64,000 nucleotides of DNA, taken from assembly GCA_039621445.1 (NCBI GenBank), contig CP154956.1, positions 51,459,204-51,523,203 on the forward strand, given 5' to 3'. Made by a program: the position numbers and the translations under genes. The stretch is from Euglena gracilis (lineage: Eukaryota; Euglenida; Euglenophyceae; Euglenales). This document shows, in pieces, positions 19,773 through 30,098 of this stretch. The notes under the pieces were generated by a model, which saw nothing but the letters and a program-made list of their open reading frames with translations, made no database searches and was not told the DNA's origin. Each line of letters opens with the position of its first letter. The stretch's first letter is position 1.

Positions 19773-20179
19773 CAGGGTTCGATATAAGGAGGGCGTACAT
19801 GGTTTAGGTGGGGAGGGTGTCCCCCCCACCCCCCCCCCCTCCTGGCCCGCAGGGGGGGGTCCGGACCACCCCCCCCCCCCCCACCTGCAAGGGGGGTCCG
19901 GACCGACCCTGGGGGGGGTACCCGGGACCCCCCCCCAAAAAAGGGTCAATTTTTTCCTCCGGTCTTTTTTGCATTTTTGGCCAATTTTTGCCCAAAAAGT
20001 GCCCAAAATGGCACTTTTGGTCGATTTGGGGGGTCAAAAATTTTCGGCCCGGCCTTCGCGCCGGGCCGAAAATCGGTCGCCCTGACCGCGCCACTGTTTA
20101 GGTGGGGGGGGGGGGGTTGGCCCGCGGGGGGGGGGGTCCGGCCCACCCCCCCCCCCTCCTCTCCTTATATCGAACCCTG
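19773..20179. mobile_element. hAT-like element, CAGGGTTCGATATAAGGA family, copy 1
   Basis: 407 bp. Ends are CAGGGTTCGATATAAGGA and TCCTTATATCGAACCCTG, a perfect 18 bp inverted pair. It is flanked by C-runs (7 C on the left, 10 C on the right), so any duplication is poly-C. The interior is built of G/C runs, 'ggtccggacc' palindromes and 'gcgccactgttta' and is non-coding. Confidence 0.8.
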
Positions 20180-20240
20180 CCCCCCCCCCTCTGTGACAAG
20201 AACTGTGTTTGGGCGAAGAGTTAGGGGGAGCCTGAGGGTG

Positions 20241-20267
20241 GACCACGGCGCCGAAGGCGCCGTGGTC
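20241..20267. repeat. Perfect hairpin
   Basis: GACCACGGCGCC, GAA loop, GGCGCCGTGGTC: 12 bp arms. It is flanked by a segment (20197-20236) that is the reverse complement of 13083-13122. Confidence 0.85.
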
Positions 20268-22663
20268 GCCCCCAGGCCCCCTTAAAACCTTGGCCCAAAA
20301 TACTGTTCTTGGTTTGAAACCGTGTTTGGGCGAAGATTTAAGACTTTTAAAGTCTCGAAATCGGCCCAAACATGGTTTCAAAGTGTTCCCCCTCCAAAGT
20401 GGCCAATTTTTTTGGCAAATTTTGGTTTACCTCCCTCAAAATGGCCGTATTCCTTGGGTGGTTTTCAAAGGTTTTCAAAGGGTTTCAAAGGCGCTGATGC
20501 AAAATTTGACCCCCCCCCCATGGTGTCTGCTCCCGTAGAGTGGCCATTTTTGGGTCCCATGGTGCCAAGAGTCGGAAGCCTGCGGCGCTGTTTTGGGCCG
20601 TAAATTGGCCATATATCACGTTTGTCTCGAAAAAACGATTTTTCTGAAATTTCCAAAAAAATGGAATGGCATGCGCTATCTAACCGTTTTTTGATTTCCT
20701 CGTAACTCCCCACGTTTTCCCCACCATTTTTGAGAAATTTCAGGAAAATCGAGTTTTTGAGCCAAAAAAAGAACCCGCCAAGTCACGGCTAAGTCACAAG
20801 CCGCGTAACTCGGGCTACACCAAGAGTTGGGGGAAAAGTAAAGCATGGCTGGAAAGGGCACTCCAAGGGCTTCATTGTTTTGGTCTCCGGACATTTTCTT
20901 TGATTTTGCTTCACTGTCAAGATATTGTGAAAAAAAATTTTCAAAAAAATTTTTTGCCCCCCAAAACGGCCCGAAAAACACCTGTTTTTTGTTTGCCGTT
21001 TTTGGCCATATATGGGTCAAAGAAGTCGGAAAAAATCGATTCTTTTTGCCCAAAACGATGTTTTTTTTGGTCTCCCGGGCCCGGAAAAAACTGCTTTCGA
21101 GCCGAAATGAGCGTTTTTCGGCTCACATATTTTGGCTGGGCTGGGCCGCCGGGCTGCCGGCCGGGCCGGGCCGCCGGGCTGCCGGCTGGGCCGGGCCGCC
21201 AACCGCTCAAACATCTGCTGCAGCATGGCATCATCACACATGTAAAGAGCTCAGCACCACACAAAACCTGGTCCTGACCCCCCACTGGGGGTAAGGTGGT
21301 TGGGGGGGGGGGTCCGGCCCACCTCCCCCAGATGTTGGGAGCCTCCAGCTTGTTGGGCCAACATGACCCGGCCCATTGAGCCAGGGGGTTTTACCACTGC
21401 AAACTCCAGCGTTCTCAACAGACGCCTTGAGTGTGACACCTATTATCAGACAACGAAGGGAACCGAAAGCATGGCATCGTTCTTTGGGTGAAGTGTGTTT
21501 ATGCAGCGTGCGTGCTTGCTTGCTTTTATGTGATACCTCCCTCTCCTTGTCATTGCCAAAATTTGTCAAATTTCACAAAATTTGGCAATTTCTGGGCCTT
21601 TTTTAGCTTTGTCCCAATTTCTGTTGGGAAGTTATTTCAACTTGAAAAAAAAAATCCAGATTTGATTGATTTGAATTCCAGATCCAAAAATTCCAGATTT
21701 GAGAATGTGATCTTTGCCATTCTGGCCTGTTTTTTTTTCTCCTGAAACTTTCGGCGGTTTGTGCCAGAAATTTATTCAGAGCAGCCCGGCTTTGCTGGGC
21801 CACCCTCCCCACCGCTCGCTTCAAAAATGCTTGGGCCATAAGCATTTTTTGCCCAAAACCATTGTGCCCGTCATACATACTGAATTCTGCATTTGTCAAA
21901 ATTGCCTCCCCCCCCCTGTCAATGTTCCAGGAAAGTGCCGGTGACACGGGGGGAGGGGTCAACGACACGCTGTGTCGACGGCACAGTACCATTAAAAAAC
22001 AGACCGCGCCAGCAACAATTGGCCTCCACAATAATACCATTGGACCTCTCATATTGCACCAAATAGCCAAATTCATGGGGGAAGCATCGAAGTCATTGCT
22101 GGGAAGAAGATCTGACAGAATTTTATGTTCCAGAACTGGCCGAAACTCATCTCGCCTTACGTTTCAGGTTCATGCAGGAAAATTGCGGAAAGGGGAAAAA
22201 TTGCGGAAAAATTGCGGAAATTGCATAAAATTGCAGAAATTGTGGATATGTCAGTATCCCCCCCTGCAAGCAGGCAGGCCACCAGAGTGCTGCGCTCCCT
22301 CCCTCTTGGGGCCATCTTTTTTTGGAGAGGGACTTCTGGGAGGAGGGTATCCACAGGGGGGGGGGGCATCAAGGGTTTTCTCAAAGACGGCTGGGAAAGA
22401 GGTGCTGGCGGGACCCCTCCGGGGGAGTCTGGATGCCTACCAGTTGGACCCGGCTGGACCTGAAAAGTTGCAAGAAAATGCTTGGTAAATCCAGCTGGGT
22501 TTGGATTTTTCAGCCGGGTTTGGATTTTTCAGCTAGAATTTTCCCAAAGTTTTCGCATTTTTCACCCAAGAAATTCCACGGTTCCAGAATCAGCATGTTC
22601 CCAAAATTCCAAAAATCCTTCTTTTGGACCTGTTTGTTGGACAATTTGTGCCCACTGTCCCCC
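20268..22663. other. No convincing gene
   Basis: Mixed T/A-run and GC-rich DNA. 21125-21208 is a GGGCCGCCGGGCTGCCGGCC low-complexity array. A short minus-strand frame at 21180-21245 (CDDAMLQQMFERL) is coding-like but too short to call. Confidence 0.5.
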
Positions 22664-22733
22664 CCCCCCCCCCGATCTTGTCCCATACCCCGACTAACGT
22701 TGGCCTGGGTATGGGACAAGATCGGGGGGGGGG
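22664..22733. repeat. Inverted repeat, ~26 bp arms
   Basis: C-run followed by GATCTTGTCCCATACC, an 18-base loop, then the exact mirror GGTATGGGACAAGATC and a G-run. Confidence 0.85.
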
Positions 22734-22789
22734 TCAACAAATCCTTTAGTGGACCCTGGCCCGGACCCTTTTGGCCGTGGGGGGGGGGA

Positions 22790-22915
22790 AAGGGTTTGAT
22801 ATAAGGAGGGCGTACATGGTTTAGGTGGGGAGGGTGTCCCCCCCACCCCCCCCCCTCCTGGCCCGCAGGGGGGGGCCGGACCCCCCCCCCCCCACCTGTC
22901 CTTATATCGAACCCT
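22790..22915. mobile_element. Internally deleted CAGGGTTCGATATAAGGA-family element
   Basis: Only about 126 bp: the left end is AAGGGTTTGATATAAGGA and the right end is TCCTTATATCGAACCCTG. It retains the 'ggcgtacatggtttaggtg' left and 'ccacctgtcc' right segments. Flanked by G-runs. Confidence 0.75.
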
Positions 22916-23172
22916 GGGGGGGGGATGGTATGCTGCAAAATGACCAAGTTTGCGAAAATTTTCTAAGTCCCCTCCATAAATGCCAGATCCCTGATGTCAA
23001 TTTTCCCGCAATTTTTCTTTAATTCTTCTGCAATTTTTCCAAAGTCCTCCGATACCAATCCCCTCCCTCCTGCTGCTTGATGGAGGACCAAGTGGACTTT
23101 CAGTGGCAGACAAAAACAGCCAAACAACGAAACAGAGGTTGAGTTTTATATCTATGTCTCCATTTCTCACAG

Positions 23173-23562
23173 CTCACCTTGGACCCGCTGGCGCCAGATG
23201 GAATTGCCGTAAAGCTCCTCTTGTTGGAGGCTCGGGCTCCGTTTGTTATTCATGAAGTGGACCCAATCAGCGACAGCAATGTCAAAGCGTCCAACCCCCA
23301 TGGCAAAGTCCCTTATTGGGTGGATGCTGATGGCAGCTGTATCTGGGAAGCCCACGCCATCATGCGGTACATCAACGACAAGCACATCCTCCCGGATCCC
23401 TTCTATTTTGCCGACGAAGGACCCATGAAGTGGCGAACAGACATGGCACTGGACTGGTGCCAGCAGTTCCTTGCGGTTCACATCAAGCAAGTGCTGCATC
23501 CGGAGGTTCATGAACACGAAGACCTCTCTGACATCCCAGGGGGCCATGGGGCACTTGAAAAG
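23173..23562 (+). CDS. Glutathione S-transferase, exon with N-terminal (thioredoxin-fold) domain
   Basis: 130 codons between the acceptor TTTCTCACAG (ending 23172) and the donor GAAAAG/GTGTGC (GT at 23563), phase 0 both ends. The peptide begins LTLDPLAPDGIAVKLLLLEA and shows the GST N-domain: beta-alpha-beta, the cis-proline segment (HGKVPYWVD), and the glutathione-contact helix (CIWEAHAIMRYIND). The rest (DEGPMKWRTDMALDWCQQF) is the start of the all-alpha C-domain. Closest in style to theta/delta-type cytosolic GSTs, which conjugate glutathione to electrophiles. Oddities: the usual E-S/T pair is E-A, and no obvious catalytic Ser/Tyr is visible near the start, so activity is uncertain. The initiator Met must lie on an upstream exon. 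Confidence 0.85.
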
Positions 23563-25805
23563 GTGTGCCCACCCAACTTGTTAACAAAGTTGAGTTCATG
23601 GAAGAGGACCTGCGATGAGGGGACTGAAATGAGGGCGGCGACTGTTGTTTAGGCTATGTCTCGGTTTTTTTTCATGACAAACACAAAGTTTCTGAAATTG
23701 CCCCTGCTGGGGGTGGCAGTCAATGGGCCAGTTCCAAGAATGAGAAAGTCTTTGGTCATTGACACAAGGAAAACGGAGTCCACGTTCACGGGAACCTTGA
23801 ACATAAATGAAAAAAAGGGGGGCGAAATTTGGTTCACGCGGACTGGGAGCCATTTGAGCCTGAATGGTGGGAGCAGAGATTTTTTAGGTTTTGTGACCCG
23901 GGGGGTGATGGGTGGGTCCTGGCTGAGCACCCCCCAGGGGGGGGGTCGGGATGAGTGGGGACCCCGCCGGAGGTGCGGTTTTGTTCTATTTTCGGCGCAA
24001 AGAGCTGAAAGAAATTTTGGGCCCAAAATCGACCCCCCCCCGAAAGTGGGGGGCCCCCAGGGTTGTATGGGAAGCTCCGCAGACATGAGGTAGGTGGTAG
24101 GGGGGGGGGGTCACCCCCCCCCCCAGGGGGCAGGGCAGAACGGGAATCGGCCGAACTGCCAGGGTGGTGGATGGGGGGGTCGACCCCCCCCCACCCCCTG
24201 CATGGTGGGTGGGGGGGGGGGGTCGACCACCCCCCCCACCACCTCTTCCCGTATTTCCGGGAGCACCAATTTTTGGACCCGAAAAAAAATTCCGGCACTG
24301 GATGTTTTTTGACCCATTTTGAGACCCATATAGGGGGTCCCCCCAAAAACCACCCAAAACCCCATTTTTTCACACCTTCCAAAAATTCGACATTTTCTCA
24401 AAATGTTGATTTTGAGAGGTTTTTGAAGCAAAAAAATGCCATTGAAAGTCTAAAAAATTTCAACGAGAAAAAATGTCAGTAAAATATGATTGTGCCAAAA
24501 TTTTGTCCATTTTCTTGACCTTCGTTTTTTTCACCCCCCTCCTAAAAAGTACCAATTTTCAGGACGGAAAATTTTGAGATTTTTTGTGAAAAAAAATGTG
24601 GTTTTCCATCAAAAAATCATGTGTTTTGGGTTCATTTTTCAACAAAAAAATTCAAATTTTTTTTCTGGCCAAAATCCCCGTTTTCTTGAAATCGGTGAAA
24701 ATGCTGTGGTGGGTGGGGGGTCGACCACCCCCCCACCCGGCCTTCCCGTTCTGCCCTGCTAGGGGGGTAAGGTGGTAGGGGGGGGTCCCCCTACCACCTA
24801 GTTTCGGAAGGGGGGGTCCCCCCACCCCCCTCCCCCTCCTCTGCGGGGGCAAAAAAGAAATTCCGGCGCCGGGAGTGTATTTTAACCCCCCCACCCCAAA
24901 TAACGGGGCAGTGCCCTTTGACTGGGCAGTGCCCAAATAACGGGGCAGGCCGAATAAGATGGTTCCAATAACGGGGCACCCTCATTTTTTTTGGTCGAAA
25001 AGGTGAACAACAACGAAAATATCACACAACATTTGTCTGCCTTGAGTGCTTCGCAGCAGGTTTTGGGGAGAAAAAGAAGAGGCAGATGGTGCAAGCGGAA
25101 TGAGGGATGGGTCGAAATCATATTCAGATGGGTCGAAAGGTCTCCGCACACTCATCATAGCCCGGCCTTTTGATCCTTTTCGAAGGAGAGATCTTTGTCA
25201 GGGTTTGATTGGTAGTGTCCGAATCGCGGGGCAGGTCAAAAAAGATGGTGCCAGTAACGGGGCACCCGCCCCGTTATTTGGGGGGGGGTTCGGACTTTTT
25301 TTTTGAGGTTCAACATGAAATTTTGGAAAAATGGCCAAAAATGACCGTAAATCAGGACAGGTGGGGAGCTGTCAGGAAATCAAAATACTGTTAGATAGGG
25401 CATTTTAAGGGCTTCAATTTAGGCATTGGACATTTCTTTTGATTACCCGCCAACAAAGTTTATGGGCCCGCAACAAATGAATGTCAGCTGAATGGCCTGC
25501 CATGACAATTTCTGCTGTCAAAAAACCACTCAGTCACTTTCTGGAAAGCAAATCGTCACTTCCCACCCCCCCCCCCGGGGACAAAGGTCACTCTGACCCA
25601 GAGGACCCGGGGGGGGGGGGGTCCGGACACACCAACCCACCCCCTGGGCCCCCACCATTTTTGAGAAATTTCAGAAAAATTGACCTTTCGACCCCAAAAA
25701 GCGGCCGAAATTTTCGGGGACCGAAAACTGGAGGTAGGAGGGGGGGTCCCCCCCCCCCCCCCCCCCCAGTTTCGGAAGGGGTCCCCCCCCTTCGTAGATT
25801 CCCAT

Positions 25806-26242
25806 CAGGCATTTGCTTAAGGGATTGCAGTACCCCCCCCGGGGGGGGGGCTGGACTGCAGCTAGTCCAAATTTGGCTAGTGGGTTTTCTAGCAGACCCC
25901 CCCCGGGGGGGGGGTCTGCTAGCAGGGCTAGCTAGTGGGAAAATTTTTTCCAGTGACCGGCGCGAAGCGCCGAAAATTTTTTTTGGGACCCCCAAAAATG
26001 GCCAAAAATGCCCGTTTTTGGCCATTTTTGGAAATTTTTGGAACAAAATCAGCCAAAAACCTATTAAAAACCTCATTGCGCGCCGGAGGAAAATTTTTTT
26101 TCCAGTCCGGGGGACCCCCGGACCCCCCCCCCCCCCCCCCCCGGGGGGGAGGGGGGGGTCTAGCTAGTCCACTTTTTCCAGTGTCTAGCCGATTGGCTAG
26201 CCAGTACCCCCCCCCCCCCGGGGGTCCTTAAGCAAAAGCCTG
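25806..26242. mobile_element. hAT-like non-autonomous element, CAGGCATTTGCTTAAGG family, copy 1
   Basis: 437 bp. Left end CAGGCATTTGCTTAAGG, right end CCTTAAGCAAAAGCCTG. An exact 8 bp duplication ATTCCCAT is present at 25798-25805 and 26243-26250. The interior has C-run/G-run hairpins, repeated 'ctagc' words (GGCTAGTGGG, CTAGCTAGTCC) and the marker CCGGCGCGAAGCGCCG. No coding. Inserted in the GST intron. Confidence 0.92.
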
Positions 26243-26786
26243 ATTCCCATACAGTATAGAAATGGTCTGGGTTAATGAGAGGCTGTGGCGCTCTCTTTCT
26301 TGGGTTCCTCTGATGGTTGCTGAGCACCACCAGACCCCAATCTCATCGGATCTCACCCCAACAAGCATGCCTGGGTTGAGATACAAGCACAAGTTTCCTC
26401 TCTTTTACAGTTAGCCGTAGCATTGCACAAAGAGGGTTTTATGGAAACCTGTAAAGGATGATCGATTCATGCATTTTTTTTTAATTATGAAAGTCTATAG
26501 ACACCTTGACTTGCCCGAATAGAATCCCAGATGGGGGGTCTCCTGGAAGGGAAAGGACACGTTTAGTCAGGAAACGGTTTTGGTGATTGGGTTCTGACTC
26601 ACTGCTCACTCTGTGGATCACACTGTTCGGCTCCACCATGTCACAAATTATTACCAATTATTTTTTTAAGGCGAGATTTCTCAAAATTTTAAGGTGGTTT
26701 TTAAGGTTTTTTAAGGGTTTTTAAGGTTTTTTGAGGATTTTTTAAAAAAATTAAGGGTTTTTAAAGCATTTTTTTCCTCGACCAAA

Positions 26787-26891
26787 ATGTCAGACCCCGA
26801 AGATGGCCCGATGGCTTCAGACTCCTCTGTGGCTTCGGAACGCCCAAGGAAGAAGCTTAGCGCGAAGCCTGGGGATCAGGGCGGTCCATGA
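26787..26891 (+). CDS. Short ATG-initiated frame, possible transposon protein N-terminus
   Basis: 34 codons from ATG (MSDPEDGPMASDSSVASERP) through a basic patch (RKKLSAKP) to TGA. An acidic/serine start followed by a nuclear-localisation-like RPRKK is common at protein N-termini. There is no Kozak or domain proof. It lies just inside a 'tttttaagg' array (26690-26765); a matching array at 28420-28500 may mark the other side of the same element. Could be a remnant of a transposase first exon. Confidence 0.25.
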   Translation: MSDPEDGPMASDSSVASERPRKKLSAKPGDQGGP

Positions 26892-27419
26892 GGGACAGTT
26901 ATTGTCAACAGGCAAGCAAATGTACTGAATAGGGTCAGAAATTTAAAGTAATTGCAATGAGAAAAAATGGATGGTTTCGAGTTCTGGGTCGCAATGTTAT
27001 TTGGTTTCCAGAAATTGTATTTTTTGCATTAACAGGCATTTGTGATTCCCCCATTTCACCTGTGCACATGGTGGGATGTGCTGGGGTAGAAGGTTTTTGG
27101 TGTTTCTAACAAAAGGATCCCCTCAACAGTGGGGCATACCCGTTCATAAGCTGTCCTCCGTGTGTCAGGGTAAAGGGTCCCAGAAATTTCGTAAAATTTG
27201 CGCATTTGCGCAAATGCGCCCATTTCAAAGAAAAAACCCTTAAGTGCGAATCCTCCTTAGTAAAGCCTTAGGCCGCCTTAGTAAAATTAAGAGCCAATCC
27301 TCCCCGAATCCGGTGGCGGTTGCCTGGAAAAACCTCGCGTTTCCCCGGCGTGGCGAGACCGAAAACTCTAAAAGTGGGACCTGGGTCACTCCATACGACC
27401 CCCCCCCCCTGGGCACTCT

Positions 27420-27900
27420 TGATGACCCGCTGCTGCAGCCCCATCAGCTGTTGATGCTTCAGCACCCACCAGGCTGGCATTCGCCTCCCCGGTGCAACAG
27501 CACCCACCGAAGCGGCCACGTTATTCCCCGCAATTGGGGCCTGAGACTGGGGGGGGCAACCTGGTGCCAGTTCATGGCAACCAACAGCCGGAGAGAGATA
27601 GCCCTCAAACACCCGTTACTTTGGGCGCAAGGAAGTGGTGAACCATTACCACTCGATTGATTGCATCAAAGCTGTGGGACTGACTCCCCACAACTTATGC
27701 ACAAAAACTGGTGTGTTTTACATTTTTCAAGGGAAAAATGATGGAGAAAACCAGAAAATGGACTCCAGCCCGACACATCCCAGGTATTTCAGGTGCCAAA
27801 TTTTGTCTTCTTGTAACGCAGTGCTCTTGCAGAAAAGTGTCCAACAGTCACAGGTCTTTGCATGTCATCAATTCATTACGCTTATCTGCCAAACGGATGA
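27420..27900. repeat. Dispersed repeat with coding-like relic, copy 1
   Basis: Matches 42520-43000 over nearly its whole length in the same orientation (for example AGAGAGATAGCCCTCAAACA in both). A shared peptide reading RREIALKHPLxW, NHYHS, CxKAVGxTPH, CTKTGxFYxFQ is visible on the plus strand, but here a frameshift near 27632 separates its parts. Probably a decayed transposon gene; family not recognised. Confidence 0.6.
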
Positions 27901-28070
27901 GGCCAAAACAACAGGCCGTGTGTGCCGGGGAACAGCAGTACAAATGTACACACATAAGGCAGGAAAATTTTGGCCAGTCACATGCCGCGTTCAACTGAAC
28001 ATTACACACTACCTCTCTAATGCCAGAAACTTTGGCAAACAATCCAGTTTTCATATTGTTTGTTCACAAC

Positions 28071-28327
28071 CAGGGGTTTTTTTTAGTCGTGGACCCCCGG
28101 GGGGGGGAGGGGGGGGTAGGGTGGGTGGGTCCGGCCGAGCCCCCCCCCCCGGGGGTCCCCCCGGAGGGGGGTGGGATATACTTTTCGGCGCCGCAGGCAC
28201 CGAAAAAATTCTATTTTTAGCACTTTTCGCAATTTTTCGGCCATTTTTTGTGGGTCCCCCGGGACCCCCCCCAGGGGGTGGGCGGGTGGGGGGGGGGACC
28301 CCCCCCGGTCTTAAAAAAAAACCCCTG
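28071..28327. mobile_element. Small hAT-like element, CAGGGGTTTTTTTTA ends
   Basis: 257 bp. CAGGGGTTTTTTTTA mirrors TAAAAAAAAACCCCTG. An exact 8 bp duplication TTCACAAC is at 28063-28070 and 28328-28335. The interior is G/C runs with 'ggcgccgcaggcaccg'. It interrupts the older dispersed repeat, so it is younger than that repeat. Confidence 0.88.
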
Positions 28328-29804
28328 TTCACAACTGCTTCTGCATTGACTGGCTTTATGCGGGGTTTCAGACATGCCATTGTTTTGTGCAAGAAAATTT
28401 TTTCTCAGGGAGAATTTTTAAGGTTTTTTAAGGTCATCACAGGGAAGAAAAACTTCCCCGGGGTGATTTTTTAAAGGTTTTTTAAGGGTTTTTAAGGTGC
28501 CTTCAAGAAAAATAATGGCATACTATTGGCCTCACTATTACCCGTCTCCCCCCTTGTCATACGACCACCCCTCATTTACAACCACCCCCGGTAGCAGGTT
28601 GCAGGTCATGGGGTGTTATGACCCCCCCTGGTCGCAGGTTGCAGGTTGCAGGTTGCGAATTTTTTTGTATTTTTTTTGGATGATGCCGTTGTATCCAAGT
28701 GTCGTTGCTTTCATGGAGGTAATTTCTATTCAGAAAGCACACCAGAGGAGGATGGGAAAGAACAGAAGAATCTCAAATCGTTTTTACCAAAGCAACACGC
28801 GGCATTTGGAACAAGGTGGTTAACACCACCTTACCTACGACCGCCCCCTCATTTACGACCTCCCCCCCCCGGTTGCAGGTTATGGGGGTGTTACGACCCC
28901 CCCCCCCGGTCGCAGGTTGCAGGAACCCGGTCGCACGACAAGGGGGGGGGGTGGGTACCAACTGCTACCAACTTTGGGCTCTTCCATAAGAACCAGAGTG
29001 CCTCGTGCGGCAAGGGCCTGTGGTGTTGTGGTGTGGGGCTTGAACGGGAAAAATTGTTGTGGGAAAAAATCTGGACGAAATTTTGTCCAGGATTTTCCTG
29101 CCATTTTAAGGATCTGTCCAGATTTTTCCCCGGCAAATTTAAGAAAAATCCAATTTCCTCCAGAGAATTTTTCTTCGCCGATTTTTGGAATGTATCTTTG
29201 TCCCAAATCATCTCTTGAGTATCTTCAGTACGTGCATTGATCTTTCAAAATGAAAGAATTTTTTTTTTGCTTTTTTTCAATTTCAATTCGATTTAGGTGT
29301 TTTACCACTGTTTTGAATTTTGGATTTGTGAAAACATTGGATTTGGTGTGAATTCATTTTCATTGCCCTGAAAAAGTGAGTAGAGAGTCATTTTTGGGGT
29401 TATTCTGGGGTTCGAAATGACCCCAAATTTCCCCTGAATCAGCCCCCCCTTTTTTAGACTGACAAGGAAGGTCACACTGGTTCGGGGGGGGGGGGCTGAT
29501 ATCGAAGGCAGTTTAGAAAATGGTGGGGAAACTGATATCTTGAGACCAAGACTTGCTTAGGGTTGGATTTGAAAAATGACGCATTCTGGGCTGACTTTGC
29601 CCTGACACCAAAATGTTTGTAATTTTTTTTGAATCTCAGCTCATGGTTTTCCTTTCCACTCATCCCCATTGTCCCCAAAATGGGTGGGATTGTAGGTGTG
29701 GGTCTTTTTTTTAAAAAAAAATGACCCGATTCAGAGATCCTTTGTTGCTTTATGTGCAAACCGTGGAAATGTCTATGTTCATTGTTTCGTCCCCTCCCCT
29801 TCAG

Positions 29805-30098
29805 GATTTTAAAGTTCTCACTGATTACTTCTTGAGAGAAACACCTTTCATTGGCGGGCCGGAACCAAACATTGCGGATTACTCAATCTGTATGCACTTG
29901 TTGCTGCTGTACTCCAGCCGTGTTCCACCTCCGGATCGGGTGCGCCAGTATCTGCATAATGCAGCAGAGCACGTGGAGCATTGGAACGATGTCACCCTTC
30001 CCATCCGTGAATTTTGCATGTTGCGCCAGAGAGAGCTTCGCGAGGTGTGTTGCACGTTTGGGCGTGTTTGGGACTTGGACATTCGCAACACATTGTGA
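29805..30098 (+). CDS. Glutathione S-transferase, C-terminal exon
   Basis: Acceptor CCCCTTCAG/GAT. 97 codons then TGA at 30096-30098. Joined in phase 0 to 23562 it restores the GST C-domain: DFKVLTDYFLRETPFIGG, then the conserved helix-6 N-capping segment GPEPNIADYSICMHLLLLY (the S/N-x-x-D capping motif found in nearly all cytosolic GSTs), and a final helical region ending WDLDIRNTL. The two exons together give 227 residues, close to the 200-250 usual for the family. No AATAAA is seen close downstream. Confidence 0.85.
   Translation, partial: DFKVLTDYFLRETPFIGGPEPNIADYSICMHLLLLYSSRVPPPDRVRQYLHNAAEHVEHWNDVTLPIREFCMLRQRELREVCCTFGRVWDLDIRNTL

Larger units (their letters stand above)
23563..29804 (+). 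other. GST intron, 6.2 kb, transposon-rich
   Basis: Bounded by GT at 23563 and CCCCTTCAG at 29804; phase 0 across. Contents: C/G-run repeats sharing 'gtatgggaagc...atgaggtaggtgg' with 41100-41180 (24060-24280, 24710-24850), a clean hAT-like element (25806), a short ATG frame (26787), a dispersed repeat (27420) with a tiny hAT-like insert (28071), 'tttttaagg' arrays (26690-26765, 28420-28500) and 'gcaggttgcaggtt' repeats (28590-28930). Confidence 0.7.

Noticed and set aside
19773-20179. tRNA-like GGTTCGA in the element ends as a tRNA gene or tRNA-derived SINE
   Set aside because: The GGTTCGATATAAGG word is part of a perfect 18 bp inverted end; no A-box, cloverleaf or poly-A tail is visible.
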